64,000 nt of DNA from Cytophagales bacterium (GCA_033344775.1 JAWPMT010000004.1:620001-684000); one strand, 5' to 3'; positions 18,881 to 27,288 are shown, counted from the stretch's first letter. Notes: a model not told the origin generated them from the letters alone. Made by a program: numbers and translations.

Positions 18881-19762
18881 TCACAAACGATCTTTAAACG
18901 CTTCTTTTGCCCATTCCTCAAAATCAGGTAACTGGATATCAAGCAGTGATCTGATTTCCTCCGTATCCGGATTTAAGAGGTCCTGCCCTACCGTGTCCTG
19001 ATATTCATAAAATTCAGCATAATCATGTGCTACACTTTCACCTAAAATCGGCGTTAGAAACCCATGTAATTGCTCGTGGGTGATCGCAATGTATTTGAGT
19101 TCTTTTCCTAAAATGAGACCAAGTCTTCTCGCTAGTTCATTTCCATTGATCCCTTCCTTTCCGCCAATCCGATAAAGCTTACCTTCTAACCTTGTTGACT
19201 TTAGCGCTGCTTCCACATAAATCGCAAGATCACTCCAGGAAAGATAATTCACCGGATATTCCGGAGGGATGGTTTGAGGAATCGTTCCTGTCCCTTCTAT
19301 GGCTCCTCGGTATGCCGTTGAAAAATTCTCCAGGTATTCGGTTCCACTTAGAATCGGAGCCTCTGGTAACAGTTCCAGAGAGAGTTCTTTCATTTTTACA
19401 CGCGCATCCACACTTGCTTTTCCAACTTTATGATCAGGAAACGTGCTACTGATCACAAAAACTGTTTTTGGTGAGCCTGCCTCCTTAATTGCCGAAAGTG
19501 CCTGATTAGCAATTTCCACCATCTCAAAAGGTGCAATTTGCGCAGGAATCTGAAGCACTACCTGATCTACCTGGCTGATTCTCGTAACCAAAGTTCCCCT
19601 TTTGAAATCTGAAACGAACGCTTCAAACCCATGTTCCTCCATGGAGATCGCTTTTTCTTCCGTTCGTACTGGAGTAACAATATGATGTCCCCCAGCTTTT
19701 AGTCGGTTGGCGATGGTCAGCCCCTGCATCCCAGTGGCATTAAAAACCAGTATCGTACTCAT
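18881..19762 (-). CDS. NmrA-like NAD(P)-binding oxidoreductase
   Basis: The 293-residue protein begins with a Rossmann strand and glycine motif (ILVFNATGMQG, residues 4-14) and has the atypical-SDR layout of the NmrA/NAD(P)H-binding family, whose members include quinone reductase QorB/QOR2-like enzymes and redox-sensing regulators. No YxxxK catalytic pair is evident, as usual in that family. It is divergent from an HxlR-type regulator with a palindrome-rich 94-bp gap, a pairing common for quinone or aldehyde-responsive units, so the regulator probably controls it. Substrate unknown. Confidence 0.85.
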   Translation of the reverse strand: MSTILVFNATGMQGLTIANRLKAGGHHIVTPVRTEEKAISMEEHGFEAFVSDFKRGTLVTRISQVDQVVLQIPAQIAPFEMVEIANQALSAIKEAGSPKTVFVISSTFPDHKVGKASVDARVKMKELSLELLPEAPILSGTEYLENFSTAYRGAIEGTGTIPQTIPPEYPVNYLSWSDLAIYVEAALKSTRLEGKLYRIGGKEGINGNELARRLGLILGKELKYIAITHEQLHGFLTPILGESVAHDYAEFYEYQDTVGQDLLNPDTEEIRSLLDIQLPDFEEWAKEAFKDRL

Positions 19763-19786
19763 TGGATATATTTTTTTCGTTGTACA

Positions 19787-19856
19787 ATACTATTTAGATT
19801 TAAGTATATATAGTATATCAGTATACAATTGTATACTAGTATCAAATAGTATACTT
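19787..19856. promoter_or_regulatory. Palindromic operator region between the NmrA-like and HxlR genes
   Basis: A perfect 18-bp palindrome, AGTATACAATTGTATACT, lies at 19820-19837. Further GTATA/TATAC half-sites flank it, and AATACTATTT at about 19787 mirrors AAATAGTATA just before the regulator start at 19857. The array would let an HxlR dimer cover both divergent promoters. Confidence 0.75.
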
Positions 19857-20225
19857 ATGAGAGACGAACCACAATCAGAACAAGTGAATTATCAGTCGGA
19901 GATCACACAAAAATTACTACCGGTCATGGACACGATGGAATTGCTAAGTGGCAGATGGAAGATCATCATCATGACTGCTCTCTACGTAGGAGGAACCATG
20001 CGATTCAATGAAATCAAGAGAAATATTCCCAGAATAACCGGTCGTGCCTTGTCTATGGACTTAAAGTTTCTGGAAGAACATGACATTATTTCCAGAGCCA
20101 TAAAAGACACGGCACCCATTACGGTAGAATACCAACTTACTGAATATGGTCGTTCGTTGGATCCTGTGTTTCAGGCGTTGACTGCATGGGGCATGAAACA
20201 TCGGAAAAAAATAATGGGTAAGTAA
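19857..20225 (+). CDS. HxlR-family winged-helix regulator
   Basis: The frame extends upstream to 19707, but that part crosses the divergent promoter and the start of the neighbouring gene; the ATG at 19857 gives a normal 122-residue HxlR protein. The winged helix shows the family signature (LLSGRWKIIIMTALYVGG, then MRFNEIKRNIPRITGRALSM and LKFLEEHDII), ending in YQLTEYGRSL. Family members sense electrophiles, quinones or formaldehyde, often without a separate ligand domain. Predicted to bind the 18-bp palindrome just upstream and to control itself and the NmrA-like gene. Confidence 0.9.
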   Translation: MRDEPQSEQVNYQSEITQKLLPVMDTMELLSGRWKIIIMTALYVGGTMRFNEIKRNIPRITGRALSMDLKFLEEHDIISRAIKDTAPITVEYQLTEYGRSLDPVFQALTAWGMKHRKKIMGK

Positions 20226-20286
20226 TTGCTAGCTACGCAGATGAAAACTCCTGCGAATCATAGGCTGTAACTTCTAAATGTGTATC

Positions 20287-20311
20287 GGAGATAACTCCAA
20301 CAGGGGTATTT
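20287..20311. repeat. Dispersed intergenic repeat, copy 1
   Basis: GGAGATAACTCCAACAGGGG followed by TATTT. About 22 of 25 bases match copy 3 at 21799; the core GAGATAACTCCAAC is shared with copy 2 at 21236. Confidence 0.5.
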
Positions 20312-20410
20312 AGCCTTCGTGAAGTAGATTCTATAGATCTAGCAAAAATTTATTTTACATACCCCTTTTATTTAAATGGGTGTATATTTAGTTATAAATA
20401 TCTATTGAAA

Positions 20411-20908
20411 ATGAAGGACCCCCTTGAGCGAGAAAAATTGGCGCACCAAAATATGATATATAGCATCCAGAGAATTGACTTGCTGATTATTTCTATTAGT
20501 GGGGCGGGTATTTATGTATGCTTTGAAACTATTAAGTTTCTGATCTCAAAGAACCTTCCTCCAGAAATCTCTGTAAAGGTTGCAGGAGGGCTCTTCTTAA
20601 TTGGTATCATTATTAATTTCATTTCTCAGCTGACTGGTTATGAGACTAATAAGTTCGACTACCTTATGTATTTAGTAGAGTCTGAAAGTGAGGAAGAATT
20701 GAGCAACGACCAAAAAGTAGAACGGGATCGCTGTGACAAAAAATCAGAGAAATTCTCAAAAGCAACTTATATCTTGAATTATGCAAGTATGGGATTCATG
20801 TTTGCTGGCCTTATCACACTAATGATTTATTTCCTATTCATTTTTTCGGTGGCGGGCTCGGGGGTGAAGGTGTTCTTGGAGCTCCTAATGGAATATAATC
20901 AGGGTTAA
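20411..20908 (+). CDS. Small membrane protein, three predicted helices, function unknown
   Basis: The frame begins at a TTG at 20405, but the ATG at 20411 is the likelier start (165 residues). Predicted membrane segments are near residues 20-45, 60-85 and 130-158, separated by an acidic, charged loop (ESESEEELSNDQKVERDR). I recognise no family. Its last 71 bp overlap, antisense, a 33-residue proline-rich ORF at 20838-20939. The upstream region is AT-rich with a possible -7 element. No functional statement is possible from context. Confidence 0.7.
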   Translation: MKDPLEREKLAHQNMIYSIQRIDLLIISISGAGIYVCFETIKFLISKNLPPEISVKVAGGLFLIGIIINFISQLTGYETNKFDYLMYLVESESEEELSNDQKVERDRCDKKSEKFSKATYILNYASMGFMFAGLITLMIYFLFIFSVAGSGVKVFLELLMEYNQG

Positions 20909-20939
20909 CCGGTGGTTTAGGGGGTTGTTGCTTAGCCAT
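20838..20939 (-). CDS. 33-residue proline-rich micro-ORF, second of a pair
   Basis: ATG at 20939, stop TGA at 20838-20840. It starts MAKQQPPKPPVNP, contains GAPRTP at residues 19-24 and ends in a proline-rich, basic tail (PPSPPPKK). It lies 6 nt after the stop of the similar ORF at 20946-21047 and has the same length and the same MAK start. Its 3' end overlaps the membrane protein gene on the other strand. Similarity to its neighbour is the evidence for coding; no family is recognised. Confidence 0.6.
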   Translation of the reverse strand: MAKQQPPKPPVNPDYIPLGAPRTPSPPSPPPKK

Positions 20940-20945
20940 ATATAC

Positions 20946-21047
20946 TTATTTTCTTGGTTTAGGTGTTCTTGGAGCTCCTTCATTTATACGTTCCGGTTTC
21001 GGATTAGGGGGTGCAGGAGTAGGACTTGGTCTTTGTTCTTTTGCCAT
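20946..21047 (-). CDS. 33-residue proline-rich micro-ORF, first of a pair
   Basis: ATG at 21047, stop TAA at 20946-20948. It starts MAKEQRPSPTPAPPNPKPER, contains GAPRTP at residues 24-29 and ends in a basic tail (KPRK). Proline makes up about a third of the residues. A promoter-like pair of elements lies 40 bp upstream. The matched length, start and GAPRTP motif in the next ORF argue that both are real, tandemly duplicated short genes. Function unknown. Confidence 0.6.
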   Translation of the reverse strand: MAKEQRPSPTPAPPNPKPERINEGAPRTPKPRK

Positions 21048-21087
21048 AATGAAAAAATTATTTTATTTCTCTTTGACTTTATGAGAA

Positions 21088-21116
21088 TAAATATAATTCA
21101 ATTCCATTAAGTACAA
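21088..21116 (-). promoter_or_regulatory. Candidate Bacteroidota promoter for the proline-rich micro-ORFs
   Basis: On the minus strand TTG (21114-21116) is followed after 18 nt by TATATTTA (21088-21095), close to the consensus TTG-N19-TAnnTTTG. It ends 40 bp before the ATG at 21047. Confidence 0.4.
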
Positions 21117-21235
21117 GAAATTGAACCTTAGAAACGATTTGAAAAAATAATGCCCTTAATCTTAAATCGTCCTATAGTAAAAATCCGATCTAGCCTTTAC
21201 AGGGTATTCACCTGAGGAACGGCATTACTCTCGTC

Positions 21236-21260
21236 TGAGATAACTCCAACAAGGAGCAAC
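21236..21260. repeat. Dispersed intergenic repeat, copy 2
   Basis: TGAGATAACTCCAACAAGGA. Sequence about 50 bp before it (GCCTTTACAGGGTATTCACC) also resembles the region before copy 3 (GCCTTTGCAGGTGTTATCAC), so the repeated unit may be longer than the core. Confidence 0.45.
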
Positions 21261-21273
21261 CCTCAGAAACAAC

Positions 21274-21696
21274 TTAATCTGAGAGGTTGAATTGCCAGTT
21301 CACGCCATATTTGTCAGCACACCATCCAAACTTCTTTCCGAAACCGTAATTATCTGACGGATAGTGATCCAGCGGAACCATCACCATACCACCATCCGAA
21401 AGTTTTTCGAACAAAGCATCAATTTCACTTTCATCGCCGGATTCAACAAATAATGACACCCCAGGCGACATGGACCAGGCATGATTGTAATTATTCTCTG
21501 AAATCATGTAGGTAGTCCCATTCAACGTGAATACCCCATGTTTTACTAATTCAGGTGTACCGGCTGGTTCACCATGCTTATACTTTGTGATGCTATTGAT
21601 TTCCGAATTAGGAAAGACGGAAGTATAAAATTGCATGGCCTCTTCTGCTTTTCCGCATTGGTCTCCTACAAACGTTAAAAAAGTGGTTGATTTCAT
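21274..21696 (-). CDS. PhnB-like VOC superfamily protein
   Basis: The 140-residue protein has the layout of the PhnB / 3-demethylubiquinone-9 methyltransferase-like branch of the vicinal-oxygen-chelate fold: FLTFVGDQCGKAEEAMQFYT at the start, a central GPV-like turn replaced by MSPGVSLFVE, and the terminal WCADKYGVNWQFNL signature. Members are soluble cytoplasmic proteins, often of unknown activity. It is a single-gene unit flanked by repeat copies 2 and 3. Confidence 0.85.
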   Translation of the reverse strand: MKSTTFLTFVGDQCGKAEEAMQFYTSVFPNSEINSITKYKHGEPAGTPELVKHGVFTLNGTTYMISENNYNHAWSMSPGVSLFVESGDESEIDALFEKLSDGGMVMVPLDHYPSDNYGFGKKFGWCADKYGVNWQFNLSD

Positions 21697-21798
21697 GGAT
21701 CTAAGGATTAATTCTTGATTAAAAATATCGAAGATTCGTAGGTGCCTTTGCAGGTGTTATCACCGGCAAAAAAAACGCTGTGCCCTTGAATTCCTGTT

Positions 21799-21823
21799 GG
21801 AGATAAATCCAACGGGGGCATTT
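21799..21823. repeat. Dispersed intergenic repeat, copy 3
   Basis: GGAGATAAATCCAACGGGGG followed by CATTT. Together with the preceding GTT it forms a GTTGGA / TCCAAC hairpin with a 6-nt loop. Confidence 0.5.
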
Positions 21824-21850
21824 CTGAGAGCAGTCAATAATTGTTCCTGA

Positions 21851-22408
21851 TTAACAGGCAACACATAATTCACCATGCCGGAGGTAATTGATGATCTTCT
21901 CTTTCTGTTTGTTGTGCTGCCAGATGTGGAATTCAATTAAGTAATACCACTCTTTGGTACTGATGTCACCGAACATTGGATGAAAATGCTTGTTAGCCGA
22001 GGAACTTTCTAAAACAGGCTGTTGTAAGTCTTTCACTTCCTGAATAAACGAGCTAAAATCTTCAACAAGGTCTTCTTTCGTTCGCTTAATTGGAGAAAAG
22101 AGATCGATGAATTTGGTTGGGAACTCCTCCATCCGCATATGGACTTGTTTTCTGTAAACGAGATCAAAAATGGCTATCCCCGTCAGGTTTTTGGAACGTT
22201 TTCTAATAGCTCCATCGGTAAGGCTTTGTTTGAGACAAGGTATTTGGTAAGTACGCGCCACTTTCATGACATGATCATATACTTCCGCAAGGGACCATGT
22301 TTTAGGGTCAGGATTGATTTGGATGATTTCAGCATCCCACATTTTCAAATCCACCAACCATTCATCAGCCAGTTGATCAAATCTTGCTATCGCTCGTTGG
22401 GCATTCAT
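21851..22408 (-). CDS. DinB-like four-helix protein
   Basis: This 185-residue protein has the DinB/YfiT-like superfamily layout: an N-terminal helix (RFDQLADEWLVDL), KTWSLAEVYDHVMKVARTY with the first metal-ligand histidine, and a late EFHIWQHNKQKEKI motif giving two more histidines. The family comprises metal-dependent thiol-S-transferase-like enzymes and stress proteins. No operon partner; the next minus-strand gene upstream is 340 bp away. Substrate unknown. Confidence 0.8.
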   Translation of the reverse strand: MNAQRAIARFDQLADEWLVDLKMWDAEIIQINPDPKTWSLAEVYDHVMKVARTYQIPCLKQSLTDGAIRKRSKNLTGIAIFDLVYRKQVHMRMEEFPTKFIDLFSPIKRTKEDLVEDFSSFIQEVKDLQQPVLESSSANKHFHPMFGDISTKEWYYLIEFHIWQHNKQKEKIINYLRHGELCVAC

Positions 22409-22748
22409 GCTGTAAGCTATTCATATCCATCGCTATAGTCAAGAATATTCCTTTACTGGTCGAGTTTTAATCGATCCAGTACCTGCCTTTACATACCAAG
22501 TGACTGACTCTCTTCCAGAGATTCCACAATCATTATCTCAATCTATTGATTTTGGTATACCAAATCAGGGTGTTGCTCCAACGTCCTCCCGGGATGTTCA
22601 TTTTTGTTTGGCTTTTTCTCGTACCCAATCCTTATCATGAACTACTCATTGACGATGCAAACCAAACATAAACGTCCATCGAACTAATAAAGGAGCTCAC
22701 TCTCTTTTCTAAAAGCGAACCCCTACTATTTGACAAACATCTGTCTCC
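22409..22748. other. Intergenic region without recognisable gene
   Basis: 340 bp between the DinB-like gene and the end of the 736-residue ORF, both on the minus strand. A short frame on the plus strand crosses into it from the DinB-like gene but is a shadow. No hairpin or RNA feature stood out. Confidence 0.5.
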
Positions 22749-24959
22749 TTATTCTTCCCCCTGCATATAGTTAACTACTCGCCAGGTAAGTATCCAAGGT
22801 GCAGAACCCTTGAAACAATCGGGCACCACCCCTTGCTTTACCAATGTATCGTGAGCTGTCGCCTGATAAATGTAAGGTTGTACGGTGATGCTGGTATAAT
22901 CGGTTGATTTCATAGGAGTATTTACCTGAATCCTGGGCATACTCGCTGTAAACCCATTCTTAAAGGAATTGTAAACGTCCGAAGAATTATCCCAACTTCC
23001 ACCGCCCGAAACACTGAAGCCAAATACACCGATATTCAAACCACCATCAAATTTGACTGAAGTAGTAGTTGCATTTCCTTCTTTAGCCGATTGATTGGCA
23101 GAAATAGTGCAAGAGCCGTGTGCTGATTGATTGGCTTCCAGCGTCGTAATGGCAACGCTATCATTGCTACCTTCCCCGAAAACCGGCAAATTAGGTAAAG
23201 GGAAATTTTCAACTCTCCATGCTTCAAAATCATCTCCTCGCGGTAAAGCATTCAGGCCAGCACTCACCTCATGCCCACCTGGGTGGAGGGTATCATAACT
23301 TTGAAAATACGTGCGCATATTGATGTAAGAAGTGATGTAAATATGAAGTGTGGTATCACTTCCATCAGGAGCATAAAGATGATACTTCCTGTTTTGAATA
23401 GTAGGCTGATTGAACAATAACAGACCAGGGAATATAATTCCGTCTTTGCGCTCCTCAGGTGGCGAACTAAAGGGCCCTAATGTAACCGTATTCGACACTT
23501 CGTACGAAAACGATGTTCCAGCAGAGGATTTGAGATCTTCTGAAATATTTCCACCCAAACTAAACATATCTCCTTTACCAGAAGCTCCTGCAGAGTAGCT
23601 AGTTGTCGAAGTTTGCTTAAGCTCAGATCCGGAATCTGTCGTATAATCAAAGCTTACGGAGGGCGCACCTATGGATATCTCTTTTCCATTATAGGGAAAA
23701 GGTGGGAGCCCTTCAATAATGCCCAGGAGCGTCCAACTCTGGTAGTACGCTTTTTTCTGTTCTGGCGTAAGTCCCATATCGTCTATTTGGGAGGTATCCG
23801 TTGTGGTCTCATCTTCAAACACCAGTGTTCCGGTTGGCACCGCGAATAACTGGAGGGACAAATTGTTGTTTCCAATAGAGGAATACTGTCCGACGATCAG
23901 GCATCGAAAATAGGATTGATTTCCAATATCATGTAAGTGTTCAAACACAAACATGTCATAAAGATCATCTGTTGTTGTATCCCCCAGTACCAGAGAAAAA
24001 GCATCCTCATCATAATCTGAGGACGCTTGTATGCAGTTTACCGGATTCTTCAATCCTCTTACCGCTTCCAGGAAAACGACAGACTGATTATCTTTCATGT
24101 CTCCGCCGGATTGTTTTAAGAGAGGTCCATCCCCAGCATACATGATGGTATTGGCTTGACCCTGTGTTGGACTTGCCACATGTGCCACTTGATTAGGATA
24201 CCAAATGTTTTCAATGATATGGGCGGAATATACATTTCCGACGTGATCTGTCAAACAGATAATGTGCCCTTCCTGATTAATGGTTGATGCTGTCAATCGA
24301 TTAAATGGCGTCTGAGGTTGAGGCATATTCGAAGGCAACTGAGAAAAATCAACATCAATCGTCTCACTTTCACTAATTGTGATCTGATTTGATCCCGCGA
24401 TTACCTTATCAAAAATGCTATACCCCACTTTTGTATTGTCCTCATTGAGATAAAATAATTGTACATTCCCTGAAGAAACCACTGCATTCATGTCGTAAAT
24501 AGCATGGGGTAATTCAAGGGTATAGTAACCCTCCACGCCAAAATCCAGATTCATTGTCACCAGGTAAATAGTCTTCCAGTCTGGGCCCAACAAAAACAAA
24601 TAGAACGTTTCCTGAAACACAGTGGCTGATATCCGCTGAAGTTCAATCCCACTGTCACCACAAGGAATTCCACCAAGTTCACCTGAATAGGTTTTTGGAT
24701 ATGGGGCTGTTACAAAATCATAATCGGTGACACCTTCATTCTCTGTTAAGGATAACTTCACTTCGTGAACTTGATACTTTGCCGGAAAGATGCTGTTCGT
24801 ATTCTGCACAAAAAACACAAGTGATCTTCCCCCATATCGAATACCCGTGACTAATTGAAAATCTCCATAATCAGTCGAAAATGGCTTCATTGGCGGGTTA
24901 AATTCCATATAAGGTTTATTGACAACAATGGGATTCGTCTTCGTTGAAGAACTAGGCAT
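22749..24959 (-). CDS. Large protein of unknown function, beta-rich with Ser/Gly/Thr-rich C-terminal half
   Basis: The 736-residue protein has no signal peptide (MPSSSTKTNPIVVNKPYMEF) and no membrane helix. Residues 1-420 look like repeated beta strands, possibly a propeller. Residues about 440-500 and 610-690 are dominated by alternating Ser/Thr/Gly and hydrophobic residues (TSTTSYSAGASGKGDMFSLG; FGFSVSGGGSWDN), the composition of amphipathic strands in beta-barrel pore formers. The C-terminus contains TWRVVNYMQGEE. I do not recognise the family; a pore-forming or cargo protein is speculation from composition. The 485-bp region upstream suggests its own promoter. Confidence 0.75.
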   Translation of the reverse strand: MPSSSTKTNPIVVNKPYMEFNPPMKPFSTDYGDFQLVTGIRYGGRSLVFFVQNTNSIFPAKYQVHEVKLSLTENEGVTDYDFVTAPYPKTYSGELGGIPCGDSGIELQRISATVFQETFYLFLLGPDWKTIYLVTMNLDFGVEGYYTLELPHAIYDMNAVVSSGNVQLFYLNEDNTKVGYSIFDKVIAGSNQITISESETIDVDFSQLPSNMPQPQTPFNRLTASTINQEGHIICLTDHVGNVYSAHIIENIWYPNQVAHVASPTQGQANTIMYAGDGPLLKQSGGDMKDNQSVVFLEAVRGLKNPVNCIQASSDYDEDAFSLVLGDTTTDDLYDMFVFEHLHDIGNQSYFRCLIVGQYSSIGNNNLSLQLFAVPTGTLVFEDETTTDTSQIDDMGLTPEQKKAYYQSWTLLGIIEGLPPFPYNGKEISIGAPSVSFDYTTDSGSELKQTSTTSYSAGASGKGDMFSLGGNISEDLKSSAGTSFSYEVSNTVTLGPFSSPPEERKDGIIFPGLLLFNQPTIQNRKYHLYAPDGSDTTLHIYITSYINMRTYFQSYDTLHPGGHEVSAGLNALPRGDDFEAWRVENFPLPNLPVFGEGSNDSVAITTLEANQSAHGSCTISANQSAKEGNATTTSVKFDGGLNIGVFGFSVSGGGSWDNSSDVYNSFKNGFTASMPRIQVNTPMKSTDYTSITVQPYIYQATAHDTLVKQGVVPDCFKGSAPWILTWRVVNYMQGEE

Positions 24960-25444
24960 AAATATTCGGGTTATTTGAATTAAAAATTACCGGGTAACAA
25001 AGTCTAAAATAGATCAAAACATATCACACAGCAACCAAAAAGTAAATTGAGAAAAATTAAAGTAACCCTGTATTGTTTAAAAGTACATGTTCAGGGTTCG
25101 CTTTGCAAACTGGTTCCTATGTTGGAACAATCACTAAAAAGACCAAATCTTTAAAATCAGTCTGGATTTGAAGCAGGTTCTATAACTAGCGAGGTATTGA
25201 TCACTACCAATCATTTAAATTGTAGATAGAATTACTTTTTTATTGTTGAAAGTCAACACTTGCCTAAATCGTCAAAGTCAAATGAAGTGATCTCCCGGAT
25301 CCAGCAACAGCAGGGTAAGTGTAGATTTTGTCTATCCTGTTTGCCTACCTACATTCCAATAAGGAGATTATTACCGTTTCGGAGGCACCTGGAAAGGAAA
25401 CAGACATTAACATTGTGTCCGTAACTGAAAGGCAACTATATGTC
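24960..25444. other. Divergent intergenic region
   Basis: It contains the upstream regions of the unknown 736-residue protein (-) and the Omp85-like barrel gene (+). A frame beginning at a TTG at 25328 runs into the latter gene but lacks a signal peptide at its start, so I leave it as leader. No clear palindromes. Confidence 0.5.
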
Positions 25445-26557
25445 ATGAGAAAAAGGCGTCTATTTGAAAACATCACCTTTAGTTGGCTCCTCGCCTTTTT
25501 GGTGTTGATTACGGTAAACCAAGTGTTCGCGCAAGAAAACACTGATAAACCGAAACGAAAAATGTCATGGTCCGCATTCCCGGCACTTGCCTCACAGCCA
25601 GAGACCGGATTTCAGTTTGGAGCGAGCGGAGGGTTTACCTGGTCTGATCCCGATACCACAAAGACATTTAGCAGGCCTTCTTCGTTGACTCCTTTTTTTC
25701 TTTATACGGTACGTAATCAAATCATCTCGGGACTGACCCTGGATTACTTCTTTTTAGATGGTAAAAACCTCGGTTTAAGTCCTCGTTTCCGTCTTTTTCC
25801 TGATAAATTTTTTGGCATCGGTAATGACACGGATCCTGACATTTCAGAAGGCTACACGCACCTTTTTTTCCAGCTGGAAGGTCAGTATTCCTTTCCCCTA
25901 AATGACAAACTGTTCTACGGAGCTTACTTTGATATTCAGCAAAGCAACTTACGAGAGTTAGAGGCCGGAGGCATTCTGGAAACCAATGTATTAGAAGGTT
26001 CAAATGGCGGATTTCAAGCAGGTATTGGGCCTGCAGTCAGATTGGATAGTCGTGACAATACCATATATCCAACACAGGGTTATTTCATCAATCTTAGAAC
26101 GCTATTTAATTACGTCGGGGACTTTTCTTACAGCAACCTAACCATCGATGCCAGGAGATATATTGGATGGAATGAAGGTAAGGACGTATTGGCGATACAA
26201 GCTTTTGGATCTTTTAACGCAGGTAGAATCCCCTTTTACAAATTACCACAGCTAGGTGGGGATGCCGCACTTAGAGGCATCAGCAATGCAAGTGTCTACA
26301 GGGACAATCAAATGATGTACAGTCAGGTAGAGTACAGGAGATATTTATTTTGGATTGTTGGTGCTGTAGCCTACCTGGGGGCTGGTGATGTGGCTGAAAA
26401 TCTGGAGGATTTTCGACTCGGTGAATTCAAATATGCCGGAGGTGTGGGCCTCAGGTTCCAGGTGGTCAGAGATGAGCGTCTTAATATTCGATTCGACTAT
26501 GGCCTGGCCCGAAGGAACCAGTCTGCATTTTACGTTTCGATTCTGGAGGCATTTTAG
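25445..26557 (+). CDS. Omp85-family outer-membrane barrel (bacterial surface antigen domain)
   Basis: The ATG at 25445 gives 370 residues with a clear signal peptide (MRKRRLFENITFSWLLAFLV, cleavage near VFAQ); the longer TTG-initiated frame would bury it. The mature protein has alternating beta strands, PRFRLFPDKFFGIGNDTDPD, LDSRDNTIYPTQGYFINLRT and a late LGGDAALRGISNASVYRDNQ motif, which together are the bacterial surface antigen (D15/BamA-type barrel) pattern; the RG in LRG matches the conserved VRGY/F loop. No POTRA repeats are present, so it is a short, barrel-only member. Role unknown, possibly surface-protein or lipid handling. Confidence 0.88.
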   Translation: MRKRRLFENITFSWLLAFLVLITVNQVFAQENTDKPKRKMSWSAFPALASQPETGFQFGASGGFTWSDPDTTKTFSRPSSLTPFFLYTVRNQIISGLTLDYFFLDGKNLGLSPRFRLFPDKFFGIGNDTDPDISEGYTHLFFQLEGQYSFPLNDKLFYGAYFDIQQSNLRELEAGGILETNVLEGSNGGFQAGIGPAVRLDSRDNTIYPTQGYFINLRTLFNYVGDFSYSNLTIDARRYIGWNEGKDVLAIQAFGSFNAGRIPFYKLPQLGGDAALRGISNASVYRDNQMMYSQVEYRRYLFWIVGAVAYLGAGDVAENLEDFRLGEFKYAGGVGLRFQVVRDERLNIRFDYGLARRNQSAFYVSILEAF

Positions 26558-26591
26558 GTTGCTACAACCAGTCAGCTTGAGTCTACTTGCT

Positions 26592-26635
26592 TGTCATCTT
26601 GAGCCTGTCGAAAGATAGACAAGCTCAAAGTGACA
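26592..26635. repeat. Long inverted repeat between convergent genes
   Basis: TGTCATCTTGAGCCTGTCGA pairs with GACAAGCTCAAAGTGACA across about 44 bp with few mismatches. Similar CATCTTGAGC-type hairpins are scattered through many Bacteroidota genomes. It may serve as a two-way terminator. Confidence 0.65.
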
Positions 26636-26647
26636 GGCTTTTCCACC

Positions 26648-27085
26648 TCAGAAATTATCGTAATAAACATGATCCTTCACGATCAGACCATTTTCAAAAG
26701 TCATGATTGCACAAATTGGCAGCGAGAACCTGGTCCCATCGGGAGCTGTTCCCATTGAGATGAATTCTACAATCACGGTGTTCCCGGAGGGATGAATGCT
26801 TATTACAGAATCTTTTACATCCGGAATCATTTCGTTGAGAGCTGTGTAATGAGCGATGATATCAGCCCTGGATTGCTCAAACGACCCAAACCCCAATGCA
26901 GGATCCTGAACTGAAACCGTGTCTGCATACATGTTCGCCATCGCTTCCCAATCATGGGCGTTGAAGTATCCAAAAAACGCTTCGAAATACGTCTTGTAGT
27001 CCATGTTTTCCGTTGATTTGGGTTTTCCGGAAATGATCAAAAAGGCAAACAGCACACCCAGAGCAGTAATTAAATGGAGTTTCAT
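26648..27085 (-). CDS. Exported SnoaL-like / NTF2-fold protein
   Basis: A TTG at 27145 extends the frame, but the ATG at 27085 begins a signal sequence (MKLHLITALGVLFAFLIISG), giving 145 residues. The mature part has the cone-shaped NTF2/SnoaL pattern: YFEAFFGYFNAHDWEAMANM, YADTVSVQDPALG, DIIAHYTALNEMIPD and a terminal IVKDHVYYDNF. Such proteins act as small cyclases, isomerases or ligand-binding proteins; with an export signal it probably works in the periplasm. No catalytic assignment is possible. Confidence 0.8.
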   Translation of the reverse strand: MKLHLITALGVLFAFLIISGKPKSTENMDYKTYFEAFFGYFNAHDWEAMANMYADTVSVQDPALGFGSFEQSRADIIAHYTALNEMIPDVKDSVISIHPSGNTVIVEFISMGTAPDGTRFSLPICAIMTFENGLIVKDHVYYDNF

Positions 27086-27252
27086 CGTGTAGTATTTATG
27101 GTTAGTCATAACTCTTAAATGATTGACGCTTCGCCTATTGGACAACTACCATAAACTTTTTTTCATTTTATCTCAATCGAGGAGATTGAAATATGTTGGA
27201 TCGCCGGCTTTGCTATTTGAAATGAAGACAAAACAGAATTATCTACAATGAG

Positions 27253-27288
27253 TAAATAAAAAAGCGACACCCCTAAAACGTGTCGCTT
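27253..27288 (-). terminator. Intrinsic terminator downstream of the MarR-FMN reductase operon
   Basis: On the minus strand AAGCGACAC (27280-27288) and GTGTCGCTT (27262-27270) form a 9-bp stem with a 9-nt loop, followed by a TTTTTTATTT tract. It lies about 195 bp past the end of the FMN reductase gene. Confidence 0.75.

Noticed and set aside
20925-21110. Plus-strand 61-codon frame rich in Phe and Arg
   Set aside because: It is antisense to the two proline-rich ORFs, whose mutual similarity supports the minus strand.
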